DNA of 64,000 nt from Pseudohongiella nitratireducens (GTDB taxonomy: Bacteria > Pseudomonadota > Gammaproteobacteria > Pseudomonadales > Pseudohongiellaceae). The first letter of the stretch is position 1. The number at the start of each line of letters is the position of its first letter. Location: the NCBI RefSeq assembly GCF_001642735.1, contig NZ_LWHM01000021.1, forward strand, positions 170,135 through 234,134, written 5' to 3'. The notes below the pieces were generated by a model. That model ran no database searches. It saw only the letters and a program-made list of their open reading frames with translations, and was not told the DNA's origin. Below, piece after piece: positions 27,540 through 36,573 of this stretch. The position numbers were made by a program, and so were the translations under genes.

Positions 27540-28406
27540 TCAGATTTTTCGCTTTAACCAGCGCAGCAGCCGGTTCACGCTTCTAACCGGTGCTGACTTT
27601 GTCCCATCTTCTGTCGCATGTGGCGGACGATAGACGAAATTGCCTGGTTCGATCCATTCTGGGTGTCGTAGTGCTGGCTTGCCTGGTTGGCTATGCATCG
27701 GCGTGAAATACTGACAGCCATCAAAGAAGTAATGAGTCACTTGAGAGTGACGTGTGCGACGGGTATCTTTTTGCTTTGACCCGCCGTGTAGCAGATTGGC
27801 ATGCCAGATTAGCCCATGCCCCTTTGGCATGTAGCCGTAAGCTGCTTCGATACCTGTCTCCTGGACGTGTTTGGCGATGAAAGCTTCGTATTCAGGGTAG
27901 TTCTGGTAGCCGGGTTCGAGGCCCGCGTCCTGCATGGTAATTTCGGGAAGCTTGTGTGATCCGGGGTAGTATTCAAGCGGTCCGTTTTCTTCGTCAATGT
28001 CTTCCAGTGCGATCCATACTCCGGCCATAAATCCGTTCGGCATGCTGTTGAAGTGAATGGTGTCAGAGTGTGTGGCTTGTTGAGTGCCTACCGGGAAGTT
28101 GAGTGTCTGGAAAGGGAGCGGTTTGCGTTGAAACAACTGCTCCAGCGCAGACAGTACGTTTGCCTGGGTGGCCAGTTGATGAGCCGGTTCAACAAACTTC
28201 CAGGCGTCCTGAATACGTGCGCCGAAACTGGGAGCACGCAGGTGTTCAGGGTTGTAGTAGGGATGAAGTTCGCTGACCAGAGCATCGAGTGTTTCTTCAC
28301 TGAATCCGAAATCAACAATGACATAGCCATTCTTTTCAAAGAAAGCGATCTGATCGTCACTAAGATAGCCGTTACCACCGTTCGTAGATGTCTCGCTTGC
28401 TTTCAT
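27540..28406 (-). CDS. Phytanoyl-CoA dioxygenase (PhyH)-family oxygenase
   Basis: 288 residues. The Fe(II) ligands are His113-x-Asp115 (HSDTIHF) and His207 (LLHGGS), with an Arg a few residues on to bind 2-oxoglutarate. N-terminal FFEKNGYVIVDFGF and ENGPLEYYPGSHK are also typical. It would hydroxylate a small molecule or a sugar, lipid or peptide chain. It starts five bases after the giant glycosyltransferase, so a role in tailoring the glycan or its lipid carrier is plausible. Confidence 0.85.
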   Translation of the reverse strand: MKASETSTNGGNGYLSDDQIAFFEKNGYVIVDFGFSEETLDALVSELHPYYNPEHLRAPSFGARIQDAWKFVEPAHQLATQANVLSALEQLFQRKPLPFQTLNFPVGTQQATHSDTIHFNSMPNGFMAGVWIALEDIDEENGPLEYYPGSHKLPEITMQDAGLEPGYQNYPEYEAFIAKHVQETGIEAAYGYMPKGHGLIWHANLLHGGSKQKDTRRTRHSQVTHYFFDGCQYFTPMHSQPGKPALRHPEWIEPGNFVYRPPHATEDGTKSAPVRSVNRLLRWLKRKI

Positions 28407-28410
28407 GTTG

Positions 28411-31400
28411 CTACCTCGTTTTAATTAATTGGTTGATTGTCTTCAGTCGGGTTTTCATGCGTTTGCCAATCGCATCGGCAGAGAAATGCTCATCAATGGT
28501 TTTGCGTCCAGATTCTCCCAGTCGATCGGCACGAACGCTATCGTTAGCGATGGCAGCCATTTCGCTGGCTGCGTGGTCGAGGTCAGGCACTGCCCAGTAT
28601 TGATGTGATTCATAGGGGCCATAGTCCTTCCCCAGGGTTTTGAGCGAGTACCTGATGGGGATGCAATTGTCAGATGTCATGTATTCAGTATTGCCGGACC
28701 AGTTTGTCAGCAAAGCGACTTTACCCATAGCCATTGCTTCGGCAGGAGCCAGGCCAAATCCTTCTGCATGATGTAAGGACACATAACAGTCGCAACAGTT
28801 GATCAGGGAGTCAATACCTGCCCGGTCAAGATGGCGGTCAAGGATCTGGATATTAGACCAGCCTGTGATCATGTCATGCAGAGACTTGCTTGCAGCATCA
28901 TCAGCATTGTTGATTTTGATGACCAGGTGCGCTGCAGTGTCGTTTGCTGAAAATGCTCGTTGAAACGCAATGATCGAACCGAAGGGGTTTTTTCGCTGGG
29001 CAATGCTGTGCGTATCAAACATGCTCAGGAAGACAAAGCTGTTTTCCGGTATATCAAAGGAAGTCCGGTCATAGGTTTGTGCGCTGACCATATCGACATC
29101 AATGATATGCGGGATGGTGATGACCGGGATGGGCGACTTTTCTGCGACTGCCTCATAGACATAGCGTGAAGGTACCCAGATTTCGTTCAACTGGTCGAAG
29201 CTGTTGAGCCATCGATCCGGAAACTTCGGCATTTCCCAGGCCCAGAAGCCGATATTGTAGCGGTTTTTAAAAGTTGCCCGACCCAGGTCTTTCATCACTG
29301 CGGGGCTGTGATCAGCATTAATATGCAATAGATTAATCGGGTGTTGCGCTTCGTCCGATTCTTTGTGCTGCCAGCGCAGGTTATCCATTCGTGCCGGGTT
29401 TCCCTTCTCATAATTGATAATGCTGAAAGGAATTCCGGCCGCTTGCAATGCCGAGGCGTTACCTCTTGCGGCCTCACCGACGCCCATGCTGGCGCGTATA
29501 TATGCGATCAGGTTGACACCACTAACTGCGTCGTTGGTATTTGGTGCTGACTCGGCAGGCAGTGACTTCTCTGTTTGCCGGCTGACGACATTGGCAGGCC
29601 GCCTGCTGGTGGCTGGCAGCCTGTCGTCTCTAAGTGCGCAGTCTTCTCGTTGCTGAGACAGGTTAGGGTTGTAATAAGGATCACCGGATTTGAAACGATG
29701 TCCCCAACGCTTCCACATGGATTGCTCGTCCTTGCCGATCGGTTTGCTTTGACGACTAACGCTTTCGTGGTGGATCAGCTGGCTATGCGGTGTCCAGATA
29801 TTTCGGTAACCGGCTTCCAGGCTTCGCAAGCACAGATCGATGTCATTGCCGACTACAGCTAGTGACTCGTCAAAGCGGCCCAGCCTGTCAAACTTGTCAC
29901 GGGTAATCATCAGGCAGGCGCCTGTGTTTGCGGAGACTTCCCGCACACAGTCATCAAGCCGTTGGTATATGCCGCTATCGGGTAATTGCTTATGGAACAG
30001 GTGGCGAGCGCCACCACCGTGATCAACCAGGAAAACCCCGCCGTGCTGGATGGTGCCATTAGGGTAAAGCAGAAGGCATCCTACAGTGCCGACATCCTCT
30101 CGTAAGGCTTGCGCGACCAGGTCATCAAGCCAGTCTGGGGCAGTGACCTCAATGTCGTCATTGAGAAACAGCAGCAGGTCACCGCTGCTTTTTTCTGCGC
30201 CAATGTTATTCAGCCGGGACCAGTTAAAGGCTTCGTTGCACTCAATGACTACCGCACCCTGGTCATTGGCATATTGAATGCCCTCGGGGTGACTGCCTCG
30301 GCTGTTATCCAGAATAACCACTTCAATGTCCGGATAATCACTCCCTGCCAGTGTATCCAGGCAGGGTTTGAGAAATTGCATATTCCCCGTAGTTGGAATA
30401 ATGATAGAAACTCTGGGCTGCCTGGTGACCTGCCACTGCACACGTCGATGACCCGTAGCAGGCAGTGTTGTGACACCTGTAGGCTGTACAGCTGTTTGGT
30501 GTGCCGAGAGCCTTGGTAAATAATTGGCTACAGCTTGTCGTTCACTTTCCTGTTCAGCGGCTGGTGCCTGTTCAGCAGTACCCCACAGTGATAAAGGGAT
30601 TCGACGAACCTGCTCATTTTGCAGTGAGTCAGTCAGTGCTAACAGCAACGAATAGCGCCAGGCGGAATGATCAACATCAAGCGCCTGGTTGAGCACTGTT
30701 TCTGTGAGCAGCTCCTGACGGGCAAAGAATACATTGCCAATATAATGTGTGCTCAGTAATAAATCAGGTGACCAGTCCCATGTCAGCCAGGGTGATTTGC
30801 GCTGTCCTTTGCTGTCATATTTATCATGGTCGGTGTAAACCAGTTTTTGACGTTGTCGGGTTGATGCGACTTCCCAAAGGCAGTGTTTATATAACTTGTC
30901 ACCGGGTTCGAGAAAAACGGTAAAGCAGTTTTTGCTCTCTGGCAGTTCTTTAAGACTGCTAACAGGTGTTATTGCCAACCGTGATGATACTTCCGGCTTT
31001 ATGCTTTCTGTTGTCCACAGGTATAGCGTGAAGTCGGTAAAAGGTTGAGACTCAAGGCTGGAGATGGACTGCTCAAGTGCTTGTTCGTCAACCTGGCCGT
31101 TAATGCGCAAGACGACATGGAATTCAGTCTCTGGCACGGGTGAACTTTTTGGTTGAGACTGGTGTTTGTTCAGGTACTGCTGATAGCGTAACGCGGGTCG
31201 CTGAAACAGTAATGAGCGTGACAGTGTTATCGTTCGCCCGACACTGTCCGAGACAGTGATATCAATTTTGTGTGTCCCTGGGGTCAGGTCTTTTTCATTC
31301 AGTGACCAGGCCATGCCGATACGTCTGGCGAGTTCGGTTGTCTCTTCAGTACGGGGTTGCAGTTGCTCAATGATAACGGTGTCGTTCAGGCTGATAGTGA

Positions 31401-32601
31401 GTGCTGATAATTTGTCAGCAGACCATGCCCAGGCCTGGATGGTCGGATTCTGAGTGAACAGCATGTTGTCGCGTACTGGCAGCAGTATGCCGCCCTCCAG
31501 GGCACCATTTTTTTCCTGGTCCTTACCAGCAGGTTGCATTGCGGCTGTCTGGGGCTGGGATGCTTCTTTTGATAGCGGTATCCAGTGATGCAGCCGACGT
31601 CGCAGGTAACGGTACGGAGCTGTTATCCGCCAGGAAAAAGAATCAAGAATTTCGCGCACACCCTGATCGAGTTCCTCGTGTGCCAGATTTAATTCTGCAT
31701 GTGCTATCTGAAGATTCTGGTGCTCTTCGCGCAATACATCCAGCTCGGAAAGTTTGTCATGCAGCAATTCAATTTCTGAATTGGCTTCTCCGATAACCTG
31801 GTGTGCGGCTACCAGTTCATCATGTGTTTTCTGCAGAGTCGGTGTCTGATCGACAAGGCCGAGCAGTTCATTCCATTCGCTACCGCTCCATTTATTGCGC
31901 CATTTATGCAGGACTTTTGCGCGCGCATCTGCCATTGGGTGACCTGGCTGATAACGTTGCTCATGCTCATCAAGCATAGTGGCCGAATCGCCACCCATAC
32001 GATAAAAGGCACCGATATGTTGTGCCTTGGTGAAGGTTGTAAACTGCGCGCATTGCAGCCAAAAATCCCAGTCTTCGTAAACCGCCAGCGATTCGTCAAA
32101 TGCACAGCCCGAGCCCAGTAGCTGCCGGGAAAACAGTACGGCATGGATTGGCATAAAATTATCACGACGCAATTTCGCCAGGGTAAATGCTTCGTCGATC
32201 ACTTCATCTGTTAATGTGCCATCATCCAGCGTTTTGCGGGTACTGCTATAGCAGGCCAGTGCATCTGAAGGGGCAAGAGTGTCAACCAGCCGTTGGATGT
32301 GATCCGAACTGATCCAGTCATCATCGTCCAGGAAAAGAAGGTAATCGCCGGTAGCTGCTGCCAGCCCTGCGTTGGCGGCTTGAGGGCGGTCTAAAGGGAA
32401 GTTTTTACTGACAAGAGAGTAAGCTGATTTATCCAGTGCAATGCCGTGCTGACCATTACCTGCGGCGTCAACAATAATGAGTTCAATATTAGGCCAGGTT
32501 TGTGCCGTCACCGAAGCCAGTGTTTCTTTTAATGTGTCCCGGAAAACGGTACGACAAATGATAGAAACCGTAGGTAACGACGAAACTGGCACGTCACTCA
32601 T
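28411..32601 (-). CDS. Giant multi-domain glycosyltransferase (GT2-GT2-GT4)
   Basis: 1396 residues. Residues 8-230 are a GT2 domain (TVSIICRTV, ELIIVDAAGNG, FLDDDDW). Residues 255-310 form a coiled coil, and residues 360-465 look like a beta-sandwich. Residues 485-700 resemble a decayed GT2 domain. Residues 735-985 are a second full GT2 domain (VSIIIPTTGNM, FLNDDIE, GNDIDLCLRSLEAGY). Residues 1040-1390 are a GT4-like domain (GVGEAARGNASALQAAG, NIGFWAWEMP, HHAEGFGLAPAEAMAMG). One chain could add two or three sugars in order. It overlaps the DUF484 stop by four bases (ATGA), tying it to the lysA-dapF operon. Confidence 0.9.
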   Translation of the reverse strand: MSDVPVSSLPTVSIICRTVFRDTLKETLASVTAQTWPNIELIIVDAAGNGQHGIALDKSAYSLVSKNFPLDRPQAANAGLAAATGDYLLFLDDDDWISSDHIQRLVDTLAPSDALACYSSTRKTLDDGTLTDEVIDEAFTLAKLRRDNFMPIHAVLFSRQLLGSGCAFDESLAVYEDWDFWLQCAQFTTFTKAQHIGAFYRMGGDSATMLDEHEQRYQPGHPMADARAKVLHKWRNKWSGSEWNELLGLVDQTPTLQKTHDELVAAHQVIGEANSEIELLHDKLSELDVLREEHQNLQIAHAELNLAHEELDQGVREILDSFSWRITAPYRYLRRRLHHWIPLSKEASQPQTAAMQPAGKDQEKNGALEGGILLPVRDNMLFTQNPTIQAWAWSADKLSALTISLNDTVIIEQLQPRTEETTELARRIGMAWSLNEKDLTPGTHKIDITVSDSVGRTITLSRSLLFQRPALRYQQYLNKHQSQPKSSPVPETEFHVVLRINGQVDEQALEQSISSLESQPFTDFTLYLWTTESIKPEVSSRLAITPVSSLKELPESKNCFTVFLEPGDKLYKHCLWEVASTRQRQKLVYTDHDKYDSKGQRKSPWLTWDWSPDLLLSTHYIGNVFFARQELLTETVLNQALDVDHSAWRYSLLLALTDSLQNEQVRRIPLSLWGTAEQAPAAEQESERQAVANYLPRLSAHQTAVQPTGVTTLPATGHRRVQWQVTRQPRVSIIIPTTGNMQFLKPCLDTLAGSDYPDIEVVILDNSRGSHPEGIQYANDQGAVVIECNEAFNWSRLNNIGAEKSSGDLLLFLNDDIEVTAPDWLDDLVAQALREDVGTVGCLLLYPNGTIQHGGVFLVDHGGGARHLFHKQLPDSGIYQRLDDCVREVSANTGACLMITRDKFDRLGRFDESLAVVGNDIDLCLRSLEAGYRNIWTPHSQLIHHESVSRQSKPIGKDEQSMWKRWGHRFKSGDPYYNPNLSQQREDCALRDDRLPATSRRPANVVSRQTEKSLPAESAPNTNDAVSGVNLIAYIRASMGVGEAARGNASALQAAGIPFSIINYEKGNPARMDNLRWQHKESDEAQHPINLLHINADHSPAVMKDLGRATFKNRYNIGFWAWEMPKFPDRWLNSFDQLNEIWVPSRYVYEAVAEKSPIPVITIPHIIDVDMVSAQTYDRTSFDIPENSFVFLSMFDTHSIAQRKNPFGSIIAFQRAFSANDTAAHLVIKINNADDAASKSLHDMITGWSNIQILDRHLDRAGIDSLINCCDCYVSLHHAEGFGLAPAEAMAMGKVALLTNWSGNTEYMTSDNCIPIRYSLKTLGKDYGPYESHQYWAVPDLDHAASEMAAIANDSVRADRLGESGRKTIDEHFSADAIGKRMKTRLKTINQLIKTR

Positions 32602-33260
32602 GATGCAGTATCCATCCTGTGTAACAGTGTACCCAGTACTTCAGTAATAAAATCGAGGAACAGGGTGTCGAGGTCCTCGTTGAAATAATTCTGGCTCTGA
32701 TTGCCAATGGCCAGGATAGCCAGCAGGCTGTTCTGATAAGTAATAGGACAGAGCGCTGCCGATCGAAGCGGATTCAGAGTTGCCGGGAAGAGGAAGCGCG
32801 ACGTCTCTTTGTCCAGTTGTTCAGCCAATACCTGCTTGCTGCGGAACAATGAGGGAAAGCGGTTCTGCATGTTGGTTGCGACTTGGGGGGTATCAACCAG
32901 AATCAACCGGCAGGCATCGATACCTGGTTGAGTGACCAGGTTGCTTTCCGTAACAGAGATCAGTCCTTTGGGGTGAGTCTCTTCGAGTAACAATAAAATC
33001 AGGTGCCTCGTCACATTGAATAGCTGATCATTATACCGGGCATTTTCCAGTAAGCTGTTCAGTGTGTGGCGTGACTCAATGGTTCGTTCGCGCAGTATTT
33101 TAACCTGCCGCTCCAGTAATGATACTGCTCTGCCACTTTCGTGTGGTACCGTCATGTCTGCCAGCAGGTCATCCTTGTCAGCAAAAAAATCCGGGTTTTC
33201 TTTGAGGTAGTCCGCAATGGCGCTGGCACTGATGCTGGAGTTGGAATCACTATTTGCCAA
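32598..33260 (-). CDS. DUF484 family protein (YigA)
   Basis: 220 residues. AIADYLKENPDFFADKDDLLADMTVPHESGRAVSLLERQVKILRER at the N-terminus is the family signature, followed by a coiled-coil stretch and a GAF-like C-terminal half (ALCPITYQNSLLAILAIGNQS). It normally lies between dapF and xerC. The function is unknown; a GAF-type sensory or partner role is assumed. Here xerC is absent and the giant glycosyltransferase follows, overlapping by four bases. Confidence 0.92.
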   Translation of the reverse strand: MANSDSNSSISASAIADYLKENPDFFADKDDLLADMTVPHESGRAVSLLERQVKILRERTIESRHTLNSLLENARYNDQLFNVTRHLILLLLEETHPKGLISVTESNLVTQPGIDACRLILVDTPQVATNMQNRFPSLFRSKQVLAEQLDKETSRFLFPATLNPLRSAALCPITYQNSLLAILAIGNQSQNYFNEDLDTLFLDFITEVLGTLLHRMDTAS

Positions 33261-33318
33261 AAGTCTGCTCCTGAATAATTGTCTGCTTTTTGTTATCCGT
33301 CAATCACCCGTGTGAGTA

Positions 33319-34239
33319 TTATTCACCCGTCCCTGCTCTTTTCGGGAGCGTGATATGTCCCTCAAAAACAGTAGCTGCCGGGCCTGTCATGAGCACCGGG
33401 TGGCCTTCACCTTGCCAGTTAATTTGCAACTGGCCACCATTCAGTGTGGCGGTGACGGTATTGTTCAATAAGCCGGCTTTGATGCCTGCAACGACCGCGG
33501 CACAGGCGCCCGTGCCACAAGCTTCTGTTTCACCTGCACCGCGCTCAAAGACACGCAAACGGATATGGTTGCGGTCCTGTATTTCCATAAACCCGACATT
33601 GACACCTTGGGGGAACAAGGGGAGTTTGCCAATCCTGGCTCCCAGAGATTTAACAGGGGCATTCTCACAGTCAGATACCACCAGAACCGCGTGCGGGTTG
33701 CCCATGGAAACGGCGTAGAACTCGATGAGATGGTCGCTGCCGTCTGCATTGACGGTGGTTTGGTAGCTATCCTGTTGTTGTGCGTCCAGTGGTAGTGAGG
33801 CTGGCGTGAACTCAGGCTCTCCCATATCGACCTGCACCTGCCCATCGGTATTTCTATGAAGGGTAAGCAGGCGATTGGCGGTTTCAACATGAATCGGACT
33901 GTTGGCTATCAAGCCACGATCCAGCACGTACTTTGCAAAACACCTGGCACCGTTTCCGCAATGCTCAACTTCACTGCCGTCGGCATTAAATATCCGGTAC
34001 AGGAAGTCAGCATCCGGTCGGTTCGGGGCATCAATCATTAATAACTGATCGAAACCAATGCCCCGGTGACGGTTGCCGAGCTCCCTGATTTGTTCGCTGC
34101 TCAGGCTGGCTGGGTGCGATATCAGGTCAATAACGACAAAGTCGTTGCCCAGGCCGTGCATTTTTGTAAATGGCAGGCGGGATGAGGTCTGGCGTTGACC
34201 CCGGTTATGACGACGCTGTCGATTCCTTGTATCGGCCAT
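33319..34239 (-). CDS. dapF: Diaminopimelate epimerase
   Basis: 306 residues. Both active-site cysteines are seen, in EHCGNGARCF and EACGTGACAAV, with FTKMHGLGNDFVVID near the start. It interconverts LL- and meso-diaminopimelate for lysine and peptidoglycan. The family is usually about 275 residues. Here an Arg-rich stretch of some 24 residues precedes the fold, and no later ATG, GTG or TTG would give a full domain. It starts five bases after lysA. Confidence 0.96.
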   Translation of the reverse strand: MADTRNRQRRHNRGQRQTSSRLPFTKMHGLGNDFVVIDLISHPASLSSEQIRELGNRHRGIGFDQLLMIDAPNRPDADFLYRIFNADGSEVEHCGNGARCFAKYVLDRGLIANSPIHVETANRLLTLHRNTDGQVQVDMGEPEFTPASLPLDAQQQDSYQTTVNADGSDHLIEFYAVSMGNPHAVLVVSDCENAPVKSLGARIGKLPLFPQGVNVGFMEIQDRNHIRLRVFERGAGETEACGTGACAAVVAGIKAGLLNNTVTATLNGGQLQINWQGEGHPVLMTGPAATVFEGHITLPKRAGTGE

Positions 34240-34244
34240 GGCAG

Positions 34245-35498
34245 TTATTCCGGTAAAACTGTTTCCAGACTTAACTGGTAGTCAATCGTTTCGCGCTGGC
34301 GGACAAGGTGGCACTGAGCACCATCAACCATTACTTCGGCGGCCCGATTTCGAGTATTGTAATTGGAACTCATGACGAACCCGTAAGCGCCAGCGGATTT
34401 AACAGCCAGTAAATCACCTGCGGCTATCGCCAGATCACGATCTTTACCCAGAAAGTCGCCAGATTCGCAAACCGGGCCAACGACATCGTAGCAGTATGAC
34501 TGAATGTCATCCCGGTTGGTTTCAACGGGCACAATATCCTGCCAGGCACTGTACAGGGAGGGTCGCAGTAAATCGTTCATAGCACCATCGACAATAGCAA
34601 AATTCTTATGCTCTGTGGGCTTTAGAAACTCAACCCGGGTCAACAGAACGCCAGCATTGGCCGCGATGGAGCGGCCTGGTTCCATAATCAACCCAAGGGC
34701 CCTGTCGCCAAGACGGTCCCGCACGGCGGATACCAGGACTGAAGGGTCGGGAGGTGTCTCGTCTCGATATGTTACGCCTAAACCGCCACCGACATCGATG
34801 TGAGTCAGCTTAATGCCTCGTTCTGACAGGGTGTCTACCAGTTGCAGTACCCGGTCAACGGCGTCCAGGAATGGGGCGACTGTTGTCAACTGAGAGCCGA
34901 TATGGCAATCAATACCTACAATTGAGATGCCGGGCAGGGTCTTCGCCTGTTCATAGACTGATAGTGCGCGATTGATATCAATGCCGAATTTGTTTTCTTT
35001 CAGCCCGGTGGATATGTATGGGTGAGTGCCTGCATCCACGTCCGGATTCACCCGCAGGGAGATCGGCGCTGTCTTGCCAAGCCAATCGGCGACGGCACTG
35101 ATGCGCAATAACTCGGCTTCGGATTCGACATTGAAGCACAGAATATTGGCATTGAGTGCAGCCCGGATTTCATCTTCAGTTTTGCCTAATCCAGAAAAGA
35201 TCACTTTTGCAGGATCGCCACCGGCACGGATAACCCGTTCCAGCTCACCGCCAGAGACAATATCAAAGCCAGCGCCAAGTTTTGCCAGGACGTTCAGGAC
35301 GGCCAGGTTGGAATTCGCTTTCACAGCGTAGCAAATTAGATGGTCGCTGCCAGAGAAGGCTTTCTCGTAGGCCAGGAAGTTGTCCTGCAGCGCTCGCCGT
35401 GAATAGACAAAGCAAGGCGTGCCAAACTGTTCTGCAACCTGGCTGAGCGGCAGTTCTTCAACAAATAGTGAGTGATCTTGATAGTGGAATGCGGTCAT
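34245..35498 (-). CDS. lysA: Diaminopimelate decarboxylase
   Basis: 417 residues from the ATG at 35498, which has CAGGA nearby; a 22-residue longer frame is rejected on length. The PLP lysine is in CYAVKANSN, the glycine-rich phosphate site in HIDVGGGLGV and the second-subunit Cys in GPVCESGDFLGK. It makes lysine from meso-diaminopimelate. Its first 41 bases overlap the end of lptM, indicating coupled translation. Confidence 0.97.
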   Translation of the reverse strand: MTAFHYQDHSLFVEELPLSQVAEQFGTPCFVYSRRALQDNFLAYEKAFSGSDHLICYAVKANSNLAVLNVLAKLGAGFDIVSGGELERVIRAGGDPAKVIFSGLGKTEDEIRAALNANILCFNVESEAELLRISAVADWLGKTAPISLRVNPDVDAGTHPYISTGLKENKFGIDINRALSVYEQAKTLPGISIVGIDCHIGSQLTTVAPFLDAVDRVLQLVDTLSERGIKLTHIDVGGGLGVTYRDETPPDPSVLVSAVRDRLGDRALGLIMEPGRSIAANAGVLLTRVEFLKPTEHKNFAIVDGAMNDLLRPSLYSAWQDIVPVETNRDDIQSYCYDVVGPVCESGDFLGKDRDLAIAAGDLLAVKSAGAYGFVMSSNYNTRNRAAEVMVDGAQCHLVRQRETIDYQLSLETVLPE

Positions 35499-35625
35499 GA
35501 TGTCCTGAAACTGTGTAATTTGCCGGTTCTTCCTGGCGCAGCGGGCCCTTTTGGCCACAGGCAACTAACCCGGCCAACAACAATAGGGTCGTGGCTGTCA
35601 GTAGCAGGCGGGTAACATCAGACAT
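35458..35625 (-). CDS. lptM: LPS assembly lipoprotein LptM (YifL/LppL)
   Basis: A 55-residue gene found by reading the minus strand upstream of lysA. It starts MSDVTRLLLTATTLLLLAGL, reaches the lipobox Leu-Val-Ala-Cys23 and continues with GQKGPL, the fingerprint of LptM. An AAGGA ribosome site lies nine bases before the ATG. In E. coli LptM binds the LptD-LptE translocon and helps its disulfides mature. The place ahead of lysA is conserved in Pseudomonas. The C-terminal 14 residues are encoded in the overlap with lysA. Confidence 0.85.
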   Translation of the reverse strand: MSDVTRLLLTATTLLLLAGLVACGQKGPLRQEEPANYTVSGHHDRIPLSRSLTIC

Positions 35626-35838
35626 CTGCTGGATCCTTCAGAGAACCGGAAAAGGCGAATATTGCGCGGATTATACAGATGAGTGTGACCTTCTGCTAAT
35701 TTCCAGCACCTATTCCCAGCGGTTGTCAGGCTGACCTACCCAAATGGCTAGTCGTCCTGTCTGACACGTTATGCGACAGTTCTTGGCTACACATGGACAT
35801 GACAAGGCGATATGCTTACACGACGGGGAAATAACAAC

Positions 35839-36573
35839 ATGGAAAGCTATTATGCTGGCTATACAGGAAGGAGCGAGCAGGTGCATATATTGCTGATAGA
35901 TGATCATGACCTGTTTCGTGAAGGGCTCAAGTTTCTATTGCCGGTCCTGGACGAAAAAGTGGCCTATTATGAGGCTGGTAGCCTGGATGAAGCGTTAAAA
36001 ATCCAGCCAGACCAGCCTATCGACCTGATTTTAATGGATTACTACATGCCTGGCGTGGGTGGCATGAGCGCTTTGCGTGCCTGCCGTGATGCCTATGAAA
36101 GTGCCAATCTGGTAGTGGTTTCGGGCGAAGAGGACCCGCGTGTCATTCGTGAATCAATTGAGCTGGGAGCCTCTGCCTATATTCCCAAGTCATCGTCGCG
36201 AGATGAGTTATGCAACGCATTGCGAGTCGTTCTTGGCGGTGGAACATACTTGCCCAAGCATGCCCTGAGGCCTCAAGGCATCTCGCAGCCATCAGCAGTC
36301 AGATCAAGCGGGGCTATGCAAAGGTACGCCGACTCTAATATGGCTAACCTGTCCCGCCGACAATTTGAAGTGCTGATGAAAGCGGTTCAGGGCAAGTCCA
36401 ACAAAGTGATTGCGCGTGAGCTTGAGATATCGGATCACACAGTCAAAGCACACCTTTCCGTCGCGTTTCGCACGCTCGGTGTTCAGAACCGGACGGAGGC
36501 TGTTTATGCTGCTGCCCAGCTTGGTATACAACCGGGGCACATTGTTCAATATGAGGAGATCGCAAGTCAGTGA
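35839..36573 (+). CDS. LuxR/NarL-type response regulator
   Basis: 244 residues from the ATG at 35839 (GGGGAAA ribosome site); a longer frame from 35812 lacks one. The receiver is intact: acidic IDDHD, phospho-Asp67 in LILMDYYMPG, VVSGEE, and Lys in YIPKSS. The C-terminal helix-turn-helix reads LSRRQFEVLMKAVQGKSNKVIARELEISDHTVKAHLSVAFRTLGVQNRTEA. Its stop overlaps the start of the 1894-aa enzyme (GTGA). The hybrid kinase at 42259 is the likely phosphate source. Confidence 0.93.
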   Translation: MESYYAGYTGRSEQVHILLIDDHDLFREGLKFLLPVLDEKVAYYEAGSLDEALKIQPDQPIDLILMDYYMPGVGGMSALRACRDAYESANLVVVSGEEDPRVIRESIELGASAYIPKSSSRDELCNALRVVLGGGTYLPKHALRPQGISQPSAVRSSGAMQRYADSNMANLSRRQFEVLMKAVQGKSNKVIARELEISDHTVKAHLSVAFRTLGVQNRTEAVYAAAQLGIQPGHIVQYEEIASQ

